Positions 27,508 to 37,428 are shown, counted from the stretch's first letter. The stretch: DNA of 64,000 nt from Massilia rhizosphaerae (GCF_016093545.1 NZ_JADKYX010000005.1:62001-126000); one strand, 5' to 3'. Numbers and translations are program-made. The notes: generated by a model not told the origin, from the letters alone.

Positions 27508-27612
27508 CTACAGATTGCCCCCAATCAAAATGATTTCAGCGCCAATACGGCGTACATACGCTTTCCGTGTCCCACATCAGCGGAAGCATACAAAAACGCA
27601 GAGGAGAAATCA

Positions 27613-30600
27613 GTGAAACAGTTTCAGAGAACCGCCATCGCCGTGGGCGCCGCCCAATTCGTGCTGATGGCCAGCGGAGCCATGTTCGCGCACAGCGCGT
27701 TCGCGGACGACGCCACCAAGAAGGACGACAAGTCCGATACCAACACCGTCGTCGTCGTCGGCCAGCGCGCCGCGCTGGAGTCGGCCGCGATGCGCAAGAA
27801 GAACGCGGACGAAGTCGTCGACTCGATCGTCGCCGACGACATCGGCAAGCTGCCGGACAAGTCGGTGACGGAAGTGCTGCAGCGCGTGGTCGGCGTCACC
27901 ATCGACCGCACGCTGAACCGCATCGACCCGCAGCAGGGCGTGGGCGACGGCATCAACCACTTCGCCGCCGAGGGCACGGGCGTGTCGATCCGCGGCCTGT
28001 CGTATGTGCGTTCGGGCCTGAACGGCCGCGATTCGTTCTCCGCCAACGGCGGCCGCTCGCTGAGCTTCGAGGACGTGCCGCCCGAGCTGATGGCCGGCGT
28101 GGACGTGTACAAGAATCCGTCGGCCGAGCAGATCGAGGGCGGCATCAGCGGTATCGTGGACCTGCGCACCCACCTGCCGTTCGACTTCAAGGGTTTCAAG
28201 GCCGGGGTATCGGGTGACGTTTCGCGCCAGCAACTGCGCGGCAAGAACGCGCCGTCGCTGTCCGGCATGGTGTCGAACCGCTGGAACACGGACTACGGCC
28301 AGGTCGGCGTGCTGCTCGACGTCGCGCGTTCGCGCTACAACGCGCGCAGCGACGGCTTGAATATTTCGCCGTACGTGCCGCGCACGGATGCCGTGACGGG
28401 CGACACCAGCGGCGCCAAGCGCTGGATCACCAACGGCGGCTCGTGGACCCGCAACGATTTCGAGCGCGAGCGTACCGGCCTGTACGGCGCGCTGCAGTGG
28501 AAGAAGGACACGCTGTCGTCCGCGCTGACCTATTTCCGGTCGGATTACGACATGCACACGACGGAAAGCGCGCTGTTCATGGCGGGCAATCCGGCCACGA
28601 TCCAGGTCGATCCGGGCGCCACGTTCGGCCCCAACGGCGCCCTGCTGCAGGGCACGATCCGCGCGCCGCAGGACAAGGGCGTCGGCCTCGGCACCGATGC
28701 CCGCAGCGCCGGCCGCAAGGCGAAGACGACCGACATCTCGTGGAACGCCCAGTGGCGCGCGACCGACCAGTGGACCTTCAGCACCGATCTGCAGCACGTC
28801 GGTTCCACCTCGAACGGCTACGACAACACGGTCGGCACGGGCGGCTTCATGCCGAAGGAAACGATGGACCTGCGCGGTTCGATGCCGACCCTCACCTTCG
28901 ACGATGCCGACCGCGCCGCGCTGGTCGATCCGAAGAACTACTACTGGTCGTTCGCCCAGGAACACCGCGACACGGCCGTCGCCCAGCAGAACGTGGCGCG
29001 CGTGGACGCCAAGTTCGTTTTCGACAGCACCGTGCTGAACGACCTGCGTTTCGGCGTGCGCTTCACCAACCGCGGCGCGGAGACCCGTTCGACGCACGGC
29101 AGCGAGTGGGCCGCGATCACCCAGACGTGGCAGGCCGGCGACCAGAGCTGGCAGCCGCTGACGAGCCTCGCCTACCTGAGCGATCCGCGTTTCGCCGGCC
29201 CCACGACGACCCTGTCGTACCCGAACTTCTTCGGCGGCAAGGCCCCGATGCCGCCGACGATCATCGTGCCGCAGATGTCGACGACGAGCCCGAACGGCGA
29301 TGCGCCGCCGGCCGCCTTCGCCCAGTTGCACGCCTTCCCGATCCCGCTGTGCCGCAATGCCTGCACGGCCGAGAGCCTCTGGAAACCGGCGCCGTACGGC
29401 GACGCGCAAGGCCTGAACCAGCAGCATGAGAAGACCCGCGCCGCGTACGCCCAGCTGCGCTTCGCCGTCGACACCTGGCGCTATCCGGTGGACGGCAACG
29501 TCGGCGTGCGCGTCGTGCGCACCGACATGTCGGCGAACGGCTACCTGCTGCTCACGCCGCTGTCGGCGACGGACATCACCAAGTTCAGCGGCGTGCCGCA
29601 GTTCGCCGCGATGAGCGACAAGCGCGAGTTCGACAACAAGTACACCAACGTGCTGCCCAGTCTGAACCTGCGCCTGAAGGCGAGCGACGAGCTGCAGTTC
29701 CGCGCGGCGTTCTCGAAAGGGATCGCACGTCCGGACTTCTACCAGCTGCAGACCTATACGCAGCTGAGCGAGGGGATCAAGTCGCACACCGATCCGGCGA
29801 CGAAGCAGGAAATCCTGGATGGCGTCACCTTCACCGGTAGCGGCCGCGGCAACCCGATGCTGACGCCGACGCGCTCGAGCAACATCGACCTGACCGCGGA
29901 ATACTACTTCGGCCATGGCGGTTCGCTGACGCTGGCGGTGTTCAACAAGAAGCTCAAGGACATCGTCATCGGCCGCACGGCGGCCTACTGGGTGAACGAC
30001 ACGGCCGGCCAGGCGCACGACTTCCTGGTCACGGGCCCCGCCAACGACGCCGACGGTCGCGCCCGCGGCGCCGAGATCGGCTACCAGCAGTATTTCGACA
30101 AGCTGCCCGGCCTGCTGTCCGGCGTCGGCGTGTCGGCCAACTACACGTACATCGACAGCCGCCTGAACCTGCGCGAGTCGCCCACGTCGGTGTGGTGCAC
30201 GCCGAAGGATACGGCGGCAGCGAACCTGAACCGCGACATGGGCGGTTGCGACACGGACGGCCGCCTGCTGAACTACGGACAGCCGCCGATGACGGGCATG
30301 TCGAAGAACTCGTTCAACCTGGCCGTGCTGTACGACAAGGGCCCGGTGTCCGCGCGACTGGCCTACACCTGGCGTTCGAAGTACCTGCAGGCGATCAATG
30401 CCTACGGTACGGCGGACGGCAGCGGTATCGACGGCAACCCGGACAGCCCGAACTTCGGCAAGGCGTATTCGGTGAACTACGCGTTGCCGACCTGGGGCGG
30501 CGCATACGGCCAGCTCGACGGCAGCTTCCAGTACAAGTTCAACGACAACGTGACCGTGTCGGTGCAGGCGTCGAACCTGACCAACTCGCTGTACAAGACC

Positions 30601-30687
30601 TACATGCAGCAGGGAATCGGTATGATGGAGCGTGGCGCGTTCTACACGGGCCGCAGCTACTCGGTCCGGATGGGTTACACCTTCTGA
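27613..30687 (+). CDS. TonB-dependent receptor paired with a halogenase (TBDR 3)
   Basis: 1024 aa from a GTG at 27613, with GAGGAG (27601-27606) upstream and a signal peptide right after it (MKQFQRTAIAVGAAQFVLMA). Plug motifs: TNTVVVVGQRAALESAAMRK, VDSIVADDIGKLPDKSVTEV, LQRVVGVTIDRTLNR, GTGVSIRGLSYVRSGLNGRD, GGRSLSFEDVPPELM. The barrel ends YSVRMGYTF. It is larger than TBDRs 1 and 2 and closely matches TBDR 4 at 32618 along the whole length, including an identical signal peptide except one residue; the pair arose by tandem duplication with the following halogenase genes. A hairpin terminator lies between it and its halogenase partner. Confidence 0.93.
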   Translation: MKQFQRTAIAVGAAQFVLMASGAMFAHSAFADDATKKDDKSDTNTVVVVGQRAALESAAMRKKNADEVVDSIVADDIGKLPDKSVTEVLQRVVGVTIDRTLNRIDPQQGVGDGINHFAAEGTGVSIRGLSYVRSGLNGRDSFSANGGRSLSFEDVPPELMAGVDVYKNPSAEQIEGGISGIVDLRTHLPFDFKGFKAGVSGDVSRQQLRGKNAPSLSGMVSNRWNTDYGQVGVLLDVARSRYNARSDGLNISPYVPRTDAVTGDTSGAKRWITNGGSWTRNDFERERTGLYGALQWKKDTLSSALTYFRSDYDMHTTESALFMAGNPATIQVDPGATFGPNGALLQGTIRAPQDKGVGLGTDARSAGRKAKTTDISWNAQWRATDQWTFSTDLQHVGSTSNGYDNTVGTGGFMPKETMDLRGSMPTLTFDDADRAALVDPKNYYWSFAQEHRDTAVAQQNVARVDAKFVFDSTVLNDLRFGVRFTNRGAETRSTHGSEWAAITQTWQAGDQSWQPLTSLAYLSDPRFAGPTTTLSYPNFFGGKAPMPPTIIVPQMSTTSPNGDAPPAAFAQLHAFPIPLCRNACTAESLWKPAPYGDAQGLNQQHEKTRAAYAQLRFAVDTWRYPVDGNVGVRVVRTDMSANGYLLLTPLSATDITKFSGVPQFAAMSDKREFDNKYTNVLPSLNLRLKASDELQFRAAFSKGIARPDFYQLQTYTQLSEGIKSHTDPATKQEILDGVTFTGSGRGNPMLTPTRSSNIDLTAEYYFGHGGSLTLAVFNKKLKDIVIGRTAAYWVNDTAGQAHDFLVTGPANDADGRARGAEIGYQQYFDKLPGLLSGVGVSANYTYIDSRLNLRESPTSVWCTPKDTAAANLNRDMGGCDTDGRLLNYGQPPMTGMSKNSFNLAVLYDKGPVSARLAYTWRSKYLQAINAYGTADGSGIDGNPDSPNFGKAYSVNYALPTWGGAYGQLDGSFQYKFNDNVTVSVQASNLTNSLYKTYMQQGIGMMERGAFYTGRSYSVRMGYTF

Positions 30688-30709
30688 CCGGGATGATGTG
30701 AGCAGTACG

Positions 30710-30744
30710 CCTCCCGCATGCCGTTCCGGCTGCGGGAGGTTTTT
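30710..30744 (+). terminator. hairpin terminator or attenuator between TBDR 3 and halogenase 1
   Basis: CCTCCCGCA (30710-30718) pairs with TGCGGGAGG (30731-30739), then TTTTT. The halogenase starts only 24 bp later with its own GGGAGA site, so partial read-through is likely. A homologous hairpin stands at the same place in the second module. Confidence 0.75.
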
Positions 30745-30767
30745 GCGTTTCTGTATGGGAGAACAGC

Positions 30768-32276
30768 ATGTCCGGGAAGGCCATTCGTAAAATCGTCATC
30801 GTGGGCGGCGGCACCGCCGGCTGGATGACCGCCGCGCCGCTGGCGCTCAGGTTGGGAGGATCCCTCGAGATCGTGCTCGTCGAGTCGCCCGACATCGGTA
30901 CGATCGGCGTCGGCGAATCGACGCTGCCGACGATCCGTTACTACAACCACGCGCTCGGCATCGACGGCGCCGAATTCGTCCGGCGCACGAAAGCGACGTT
31001 CAAGCTCGGCATCGATTTCCGGGACTGGGGCCACCTGGGCAACCGGTTCTTCCACGGCTTCGGCGATTTCGGGCCGCCCATCGAGAACCGTCCGGCCTTC
31101 ATGTACTGGCTGCGCCTCGCGCGCGACGACAAGAACATGCCGCCGTACGAGGAATGGTCGATCTCGACCGCGATGGCCCACGAGGGCCGATTCGTGCCGC
31201 CGTACGGCGACCAGCCCGGCCCGACCAATGCGTATTCCTACGCCTTCCAGTTCGACGCGGGCCTGTACGCCGTCTTCCTGCGCGACTACGCGACGGCGCG
31301 CGGCGTGCAGCGGATCGAGGGCACGGTGGGCGAGGTCGAGCAGCATCCGGAGACGGGCTTCATCACCGCGCTGAAGCTGCGCGACGGCCGCCGCGTCGAG
31401 GGCGACCTGTTCGTCGATTGCACCGGTTTCCGCGGCCTGCTGATAGAAGGCGTGTACGGGGCCGGCTACGAGGACTGGAGCGCCATGCTGCCCTGTAACA
31501 GCGCCCAGGCCGTGCCCAGCGCGCTGGCCGACAAGCTCACGCCCTACACGCGCTCGACGGCGAAGAGCGCCGGCTGGCAGTGGCGCATCCCGCTGCAGCA
31601 CCGCAACGGCAACGGCCACGTGTACTGCGACGGCTTCATGTCGGACGACGAGGCGGGGCGGGTGCTGCTGGAAGGCCTGGACACCGAACCGCTCGACACG
31701 CCGCGCCAGCTGCGGTTCACGACGGGCCGGCGGCGCAAGTCGTGGGTCAAGAACTGCGTGGCGATCGGCCTGTCCAGCGGCTTCCTCGAACCGCTCGAAT
31801 CGACGAGCATCAACATCATCGAACTGGCGGTCGGCTGGCTCGTCCAGTATTTCCCGGACCGCGACTGCAGCCCCGAACTGGCCGACGAATTCAACCGCCT
31901 CGTCTCGCAACGCTACGAGTTCGTGCGCGACTTCATCATCCTGCACTACAAGCTGACCAACCGCACCGATTCCGAATTCTGGCGCTATTGCGCGAACATG
32001 CCGATCCCCGACGCGCTTCAGCACCAGATCGACCTGTTCCGCGCCTCCGGCCGCATCGCCATCTACGATCCGGAGGGGTTCCAGGTCGACTCGTACGCAT
32101 CCATCATGCTGGGGCACGGCATCCGGCCGGAGCGGACCGATCCGAACATCGACCGCATGGACATGGCGCGCCTGGCCGACCATTTCCGCAAGGTGCGCGC
32201 CACCATCCGCCAGGTGGTCGGCACGATGCCCGAGCACGCGGCGTTCGTCGACCAGGTCGTGCGCGCGCAATCCTGA
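30768..32276 (+). CDS. flavin-dependent tryptophan-halogenase-family protein (1)
   Basis: 502 aa. The FAD-binding motif GGGTAGW is at residues 13-19, followed by GVGESTLPTIR. The catalytic lysine aligns exactly with Lys79 of PrnA/RebH (KATFKLG, Lys79). The halogenase signature WxWxIP is intact (Trp270-Gln-Trp272-Arg-Ile-Pro), and a glutamate in EPLESTSINI (Glu344) matches the second catalytic residue. It is therefore competent on paper for HOCl/HOBr-type chemistry, needing reduced FAD from a separate reductase, which is not in the window. Such genes often sit beside TBDRs in Caulobacter- and Xanthomonas-type bacteria; their natural substrates are largely unknown. Cytoplasmic, no signal peptide. 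Free tryptophan is not necessarily the substrate. Confidence 0.92.
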   Translation: MSGKAIRKIVIVGGGTAGWMTAAPLALRLGGSLEIVLVESPDIGTIGVGESTLPTIRYYNHALGIDGAEFVRRTKATFKLGIDFRDWGHLGNRFFHGFGDFGPPIENRPAFMYWLRLARDDKNMPPYEEWSISTAMAHEGRFVPPYGDQPGPTNAYSYAFQFDAGLYAVFLRDYATARGVQRIEGTVGEVEQHPETGFITALKLRDGRRVEGDLFVDCTGFRGLLIEGVYGAGYEDWSAMLPCNSAQAVPSALADKLTPYTRSTAKSAGWQWRIPLQHRNGNGHVYCDGFMSDDEAGRVLLEGLDTEPLDTPRQLRFTTGRRRKSWVKNCVAIGLSSGFLEPLESTSINIIELAVGWLVQYFPDRDCSPELADEFNRLVSQRYEFVRDFIILHYKLTNRTDSEFWRYCANMPIPDALQHQIDLFRASGRIAIYDPEGFQVDSYASIMLGHGIRPERTDPNIDRMDMARLADHFRKVRATIRQVVGTMPEHAAFVDQVVRAQS

Positions 32277-32447
32277 ACCCGTCCCGGCCAACCACCTCAT
32301 CCGGCCCGGCGTCCCCCGCCGCGGCCGCGCCAACCTCTCCCGTTTCAACGTCCCCCGCAGTGCTTGCGCGTGGGCGGCGCCGCTGGCTCATGCATTGTTA
32401 TTAGACTGGCGATATTTCCTTGAGTTTGCGTTGCGTTAATACGACGT

Positions 32448-32488
32448 TCATAAATTTAATTTCCGGATTGGCAAATTTAAGAATTGTC
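32448..32488. promoter_or_regulatory. weaker operator-like site before TBDR 4
   Basis: GGCAAAT-TTAAG-AATTGTC (32470-32488) keeps the 7-5-7 layout of the region 3 motif. AAATTTAA is repeated 21 bp apart (32452 and 32473). The rest of the 341-bp gap 32277-32617 shows no gene. Confidence 0.4.
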
Positions 32489-32617
32489 TCGCCAATGACC
32501 CACGGCCAGAATGCATTTGCCACCTTCCGTGACGTGAAGTCGTCACCGCCCGGCACCCACAAGTCCGCACGAACGGACGTACAAGAGACGCGCAAAAAAC
32601 AGAATGAGGAGAATTTA

Positions 32618-35600
32618 GTGAAGCAGTTCCAGAGAACCGCCATCGCGGTGGGCGCAGCCCAATTCGTGCTGATGGCCAGTGGCGCCATGTTCGCGCACAG
32701 CGCGTACGCGCAGGACGCCACAGCCAAGAAGGACGACAAGTCCGACACCAACACCGTCGTCGTCGTCGGCCAGCGCGCGGCGCTGGAATCGGCCGCGATG
32801 CGCAAGAAGAACGCGGACGAGATCGTCGATTCCGTCGTCGCCGACGACATCGGCAAGCTGCCGGACAGGTCCGTGACGGAAGTGCTGCAGCGCGTGGTCG
32901 GCGTCACCATCGACCGCACGCTGAACCGCGTCGACCCGCAGCAGGGCGTGGGCGACGGCGTCAATCACTACGCCGCGGAAGGCACGGGCGTGTCGGTGCG
33001 CGGCCTGACTTACGTGCGTTCCGAACTGAACGGACGCGACGCGTTTTCCGCCAACGGCGGCCGCTCGCTGAGCTTCGAGGACGTGCCGCCGGAACTGATG
33101 GCCGGCATCGACGTGTACAAGAACCCGTCGGCCGAACGGATCGAAGGCGGCATCAGCGGCCTCGTGAACCTGCGCACCGCGCTGCCGTTCGACTTCCCGG
33201 GCGCCAAGGGTGCGGTCTCGGTGGAAGCGAGCCGCTCGCAACTGCGCGGCAAGAATTCGCCGGGCCTGTCCGGCCTGCTGTCGAACCGCTGGAAGACGCC
33301 CTTCGGCCAATTCGGCGCCTTGATCGACGTGGCCCGTTCGCGCATCAATACGCGCAGCGACGGCATGCAGATTTCCCCGTACATCCCGCGCACGAATGCC
33401 GTCCAGGGCGACACCAGCGGCACGCAGCGCTGGATCTCGAACGGCAGCTACTGGACGTCGAACAATTTCGAACGCGAACGCGACGGCCTGTACGGCGCAT
33501 TGCAGTGGAAAAAGGACCGGCTGTCGTCCTACCTGACCTTCTTCCGTTCGAAGTACGACATGAACACGACGGAATATGGCATGAACACGGGTACGGCGAA
33601 CCCGTCCACCAGCATGCTCGACCCCGGCGCCACCTTCGCCGACAACGGCGCGCTGCTGACCGGCACGCTGCGTTCGCCGAACGAAACCGGGATCAGCCTG
33701 AGCAGCTCGTCGCGCGCAGCGGGCCGCAAGTCCGACACCCGCGACATCGCGTGGCACACGGACTGGCGCGCGACCGACTCCTGGACGATCAGCTCCGACC
33801 TGCAGCACACCCGCGCGACCACCACCGGCTACGACAACCTGGTCGGCATGCAGGGTACCCTGCCGAAAATGACGTGGGATCTGGCCAAGTCGCCGGCTGA
33901 GCTGCATTTCGACGATGCGGACCGCGCCTTGTTGCTGGATCCGAAGACCTATTACTGGGGAACCTCGCAGGAGCACCGCGACCAGGCCGTCGGGACCATG
34001 AACGCGGCGCGCCTTGATGCCAAGTTCATCTTCGACAGCCCGGTGCTGAACGACTTGCGGTTCGGCGTGCGCTTCACCGACCGCAAGGCCGACACCCGCT
34101 CGACGCACGGCAGCGAATGGACCGCGATCGCGCAGCCGTGGATGCAAGGCTGGGCCATCAACGGCTATCCCTACCTCAGCGACCCGCGTTTCTCGAAGCC
34201 GGTCATGACGATGGGCTTCCCGAACTTCTTCGGTGGCAAGATGATCGCGCCGCCGCCGGTCATCATCGCCGATCCGGCACTGAACACCCCGAACGCGGAC
34301 GGTGCGCCAGGCGGCTTCGCCCTGATCCATGGCTATGCGAACCAGCTGTGCACGAGCGATCCGTGCGCGATGAACTGGACGCCTGCGCCGTTCGGCGACG
34401 CCGAGGGCCTGAACCAGCAGCGCGAGCGCACCAAGGCCGCGTACAGCCAGCTGCGCTTCAACGTCGACACCCTGCCATACCCGGTGGACGGCAACGTGGG
34501 CGTGCGCGTCGTGCGCACCAATATGGCAGCGACCGGCTACCTGCTGTACACGCAGCCGGATATCTCCAAGATCTCGGGGGGAGTCGTGCCGGCGTTCGCA
34601 CCGCTGTCCGACAAGCGCGACTTCGACAACTCGTACACCAACGTGCTGCCGAGCCTGAACGTGCGCATGAAGGTCAACGAGGACTTGCAATTCCGCGCCG
34701 CGTATTCGAAAGGCATGACGCGTCCGGACTTCTACCAGCTGCAGGCCTATACGACCCTGAACGAGAACATCAAGTCGAGCACCAACACGACGACGAACGT
34801 CACGACCCTCGATTCGATCACCTACACCGGCTCCGGTCGCGGCAATCCGGCCCTCAAGCCGACGAAGTCGGACAATCTCGACTTCTCGGCCGAATACTAT
34901 TTCGGCCATGGCGGCTCGCTCACGCTGGCGGTGTTCAACAAGCGCCTCAAGGACATCATCATCGGCCAGACGTCGATCTACACGATGAACGACTTGACGG
35001 GCAAGCCCTACGACTTCAACGTCACCGGGCCGACGAATGGCGCGAGCGGCCGCGCCAGCGGTGCGGAACTCGCATACCAGCAGTATTTCGACAAGCTGCC
35101 CGGCCTGTGGTCCGGCTTCGGCATCTCGGCGAACTACACCTACCTCGACAGCCGCCTGAACCTGAATGCGCCGCCGCACCTGGCATGGTGCACGCCGAAG
35201 GACACGCCTGCCGCGAACACGGCGCGCGACCTGGCCGGTTGCGATACCGACGGCCGTGTGCTGGGCGGGCTGCCGATGACCAATCTGTCGAAGAACGCCT
35301 ACAACCTGGCGCTGCTGTACGACAAGGGTCCGGTGTCCGCGCGCCTGGCGTACAGCTGGCGTTCGAAATACCTGCAGGCGGTCAATGCCTACGGCACGAA
35401 CGGCGGCGAAGGCATCGACGCGAATCCGGACAGCCCCAACAAGGGCCAGGGTTATTCGGTCAACTATGCGCTGCCGACCTATGGCGGTGCGTACGGCCAG
35501 CTCGACGCGGGCTTCCAGTACAAGTTCAACGACAACCTGAACCTGTCCGTGGAGGCATCGAACCTGACCAATTCCATCTACCGCCAGTACATGCAGCAGC

Positions 35601-35674
35601 ATATCGGCCTGATGGAGCGCGGCGCGTTCTATACCGGCCGCAGCTACTCGGTCCGGATGGGCTACTCGTTCTGA
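32618..35674 (+). CDS. TonB-dependent receptor paired with a halogenase (TBDR 4)
   Basis: 1018 aa from a GTG at 32618 with GAGGAG (32606-32611) upstream. It has the same signal peptide as TBDR 3 (MKQFQRTAIAVGAAQFVLMA) and the same plug motifs (VVVVGQRAALESAAMRKKNA, DDIGKLPDRSVTEVLQRVVG, GTGVSVRGLTYVRSELNGRD, AERIEGGISGLVNLRTALPF). Differences from TBDR 3 cluster in barrel loops, for instance around residues 300-345 and 480-560, as expected if the two copies bind related but distinct ligands. It ends YSVRMGYSF. A longer frame extends upstream to 32420 but lacks a signal peptide and ribosome site. Confidence 0.93.
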   Translation: MKQFQRTAIAVGAAQFVLMASGAMFAHSAYAQDATAKKDDKSDTNTVVVVGQRAALESAAMRKKNADEIVDSVVADDIGKLPDRSVTEVLQRVVGVTIDRTLNRVDPQQGVGDGVNHYAAEGTGVSVRGLTYVRSELNGRDAFSANGGRSLSFEDVPPELMAGIDVYKNPSAERIEGGISGLVNLRTALPFDFPGAKGAVSVEASRSQLRGKNSPGLSGLLSNRWKTPFGQFGALIDVARSRINTRSDGMQISPYIPRTNAVQGDTSGTQRWISNGSYWTSNNFERERDGLYGALQWKKDRLSSYLTFFRSKYDMNTTEYGMNTGTANPSTSMLDPGATFADNGALLTGTLRSPNETGISLSSSSRAAGRKSDTRDIAWHTDWRATDSWTISSDLQHTRATTTGYDNLVGMQGTLPKMTWDLAKSPAELHFDDADRALLLDPKTYYWGTSQEHRDQAVGTMNAARLDAKFIFDSPVLNDLRFGVRFTDRKADTRSTHGSEWTAIAQPWMQGWAINGYPYLSDPRFSKPVMTMGFPNFFGGKMIAPPPVIIADPALNTPNADGAPGGFALIHGYANQLCTSDPCAMNWTPAPFGDAEGLNQQRERTKAAYSQLRFNVDTLPYPVDGNVGVRVVRTNMAATGYLLYTQPDISKISGGVVPAFAPLSDKRDFDNSYTNVLPSLNVRMKVNEDLQFRAAYSKGMTRPDFYQLQAYTTLNENIKSSTNTTTNVTTLDSITYTGSGRGNPALKPTKSDNLDFSAEYYFGHGGSLTLAVFNKRLKDIIIGQTSIYTMNDLTGKPYDFNVTGPTNGASGRASGAELAYQQYFDKLPGLWSGFGISANYTYLDSRLNLNAPPHLAWCTPKDTPAANTARDLAGCDTDGRVLGGLPMTNLSKNAYNLALLYDKGPVSARLAYSWRSKYLQAVNAYGTNGGEGIDANPDSPNKGQGYSVNYALPTYGGAYGQLDAGFQYKFNDNLNLSVEASNLTNSIYRQYMQQHIGLMERGAFYTGRSYSVRMGYSF

Positions 35675-35696
35675 TCGTCGCGTAGTATGGTGTACA

Positions 35697-35731
35697 CCTC
35701 CCGCGGGCCCGGCCGGCTGCGGGAGGTTTTT
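35697..35731 (+). terminator. hairpin terminator or attenuator between TBDR 4 and halogenase 2
   Basis: CCTCCCGC (35697-35704) pairs with GCGGGAGG (35719-35726) and is followed by TTTTT. It matches the hairpin at 30710 in sequence and position, 24 bp before the halogenase start. Confidence 0.75.
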
Positions 35732-35754
35732 GCATTTTTGTCACTGGAGAGATC

Positions 35755-37284
35755 ATGTCCGACAAGGCCATCCGTAAAATCGTCATCGTGGGCGGCGGAA
35801 CCGCCGGCTGGATGACCGCCGCGCCGCTGGCGCTCAAGCTGGGCGCGAACTGCGCGATCACGCTCGTCGAGTCGCCCGAGATCGGGACCGTGGGCGTCGG
35901 CGAGGCGACACTGCCGACCATCCGCTACTACAACCAGACGCTGGGGCTGGACGCGACCGACTTCGTCAAGAAGACGCAGGCGACCTTCAAGCTCGGCACC
36001 GAGTTCCGCGACTGGGGCCATGTCGGCAACCGCTTCTTCCACGCCTTCGGCAACTTCGGTCCGATGATCGAGAACCGGCCCGCTTATATGTACTGGCTGC
36101 GCCTGGCGCGCGAAGACAAGAGCATGCCGTCGTACGAGGAATGGTCGACCGCCGACGCGATGGCACGCGCGCACCGCTTCGTCCCGCCGTACGGCGACGG
36201 GCCGTCCGTCACCAACTCGTATTCCTACGGCTTCCAGTTCGACGCCACCCTGTACGCCGCCTACCTGCGCGACTACGCGGTGGCGCGCGGCGTGCAGCGC
36301 ATCGAAGGCACGGTGGTCGACGTCGAGCAGCACCCGGAGACGGGCTTCGTCACGGCCGTCAAGCTGCGCGACGGCCGCCGCGTCGACGGCGACCTGTTCG
36401 TCGATTGCACGGGCTTTCGCGCGCTGCTGCTGGAAGGTGTCTACCAGGCGGGCTACGAGGACTGGAGCGCCATGCTGCCCTGTAACAGCGCGCAGGCCCT
36501 GCCGTGCGCGAGTCCGGATGGACCGCTCACGCCCTACACGCGGTCGACGGCGCAAAGCGCGGGCTGGACGTGGCGCATCCCGCTGCAGCAGCGCATGGGC
36601 AACGGCCACGTGTACTGCGATGGCTTCACGACGGACGCGGAGGCCACGCGGGTGCTGGAGGCCGCCCTCGAAGGCGCTGCCCTCGACACGCCGCGCCAGC
36701 TGCGTTTCACGCCGGGCCGGCGGCGCAAGTCGTGGATCAAGAATTGCGTGGGCGTGGGCCTGTCCACGGGCTTCATCGAGCCGCTCGAATCGACGAGCAT
36801 CAACATGATCGAGCATACGGTCGGCTGGATCGTGCAGTTCTTCCCGGACCGCGACTGCCGTCCCGAACTGGCCGACGAATTCAACCGCCTCGTCTCCCAG
36901 CGCTACGAGTACGTGCGCGACTTCATCATCCTGCACTACAAGCTCACGAACCGCGACGATTCCGAGTTCTGGCGCTATTGCCGGAACATGGCCGTGCCGG
37001 ACATCCTGCAGCACCAGATCGACCTGTTCCGCGCGTCGAGCCGCGTCGCCATCCTCGACCCGACGGGATTCCTGGAAGATTCCTGGGTGTCGATCCTGAT
37101 GGGACACGGGATCCTCCCCGAAAAGAACGACCCGTTCATCGACCTCATGGACAAGGCCAGCCTGGTGGAGCACTTCCGCAAGATCCGCCAATCGGTCCGG
37201 CAGGCGGTCGATGCGATGCCGGATCATGCGGCGTTCGTCGATTACCTGGTCAAGGACACGCCGTTGGGGCGGCGCGTCGCTTGA
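35755..37284 (+). CDS. flavin-dependent tryptophan-halogenase-family protein (2)
   Basis: 509 aa and clearly a duplicate of the protein at 30768: same start (SDKAIRKIVIVGGGTAGWM), same Lys79 in TFKLGTEFRDW, same WxWxIP signature (from Trp271, GWTWRIPLQQ) and the same EPLESTSINMIE catalytic glutamate segment. It carries a seven-residue longer C-terminus. All key residues are retained in both copies, so neither is an obvious pseudogene. GGAGAG precedes the ATG. The pairing of each copy with its own receptor suggests that receptor ligand and halogenase substrate have diverged together. Confidence 0.92.
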   Translation: MSDKAIRKIVIVGGGTAGWMTAAPLALKLGANCAITLVESPEIGTVGVGEATLPTIRYYNQTLGLDATDFVKKTQATFKLGTEFRDWGHVGNRFFHAFGNFGPMIENRPAYMYWLRLAREDKSMPSYEEWSTADAMARAHRFVPPYGDGPSVTNSYSYGFQFDATLYAAYLRDYAVARGVQRIEGTVVDVEQHPETGFVTAVKLRDGRRVDGDLFVDCTGFRALLLEGVYQAGYEDWSAMLPCNSAQALPCASPDGPLTPYTRSTAQSAGWTWRIPLQQRMGNGHVYCDGFTTDAEATRVLEAALEGAALDTPRQLRFTPGRRRKSWIKNCVGVGLSTGFIEPLESTSINMIEHTVGWIVQFFPDRDCRPELADEFNRLVSQRYEYVRDFIILHYKLTNRDDSEFWRYCRNMAVPDILQHQIDLFRASSRVAILDPTGFLEDSWVSILMGHGILPEKNDPFIDLMDKASLVEHFRKIRQSVRQAVDAMPDHAAFVDYLVKDTPLGRRVA

Positions 37285-37322
37285 TTGTCGCGTCCGCGTC
37301 TGTTGAAATTATGAGGCCGTCT

Positions 37323-37341
37323 GGACGATTTCATAATTGCC
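37323..37341. promoter_or_regulatory. operator before the fucosidase/xylosidase operon
   Basis: GGACGAT-TTCAT-AATTGCC matches the region 3 consensus at nearly all positions. A facing GAAATTATGA (37305-37314) repeats part of it in inverted orientation. It lies about 90-105 bp upstream of the GH29 start. Confidence 0.55.
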
Positions 37342-37428
37342 GCCGTCCGAGGCGGCGGGCAACATCCTGTAGATCCACAAAGAGCCGTCCCGTAGCGGCC
37401 AATCGTCCCCAGCCTTGGAAAGATACAG

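Noticed and set aside
27241..27612. N-terminal extension of TBDR 3 overlapping the AraC gene
   Set aside because: The signal peptide and GAGGAG site place the start at the GTG at 27613, exactly as in TBDR 4.
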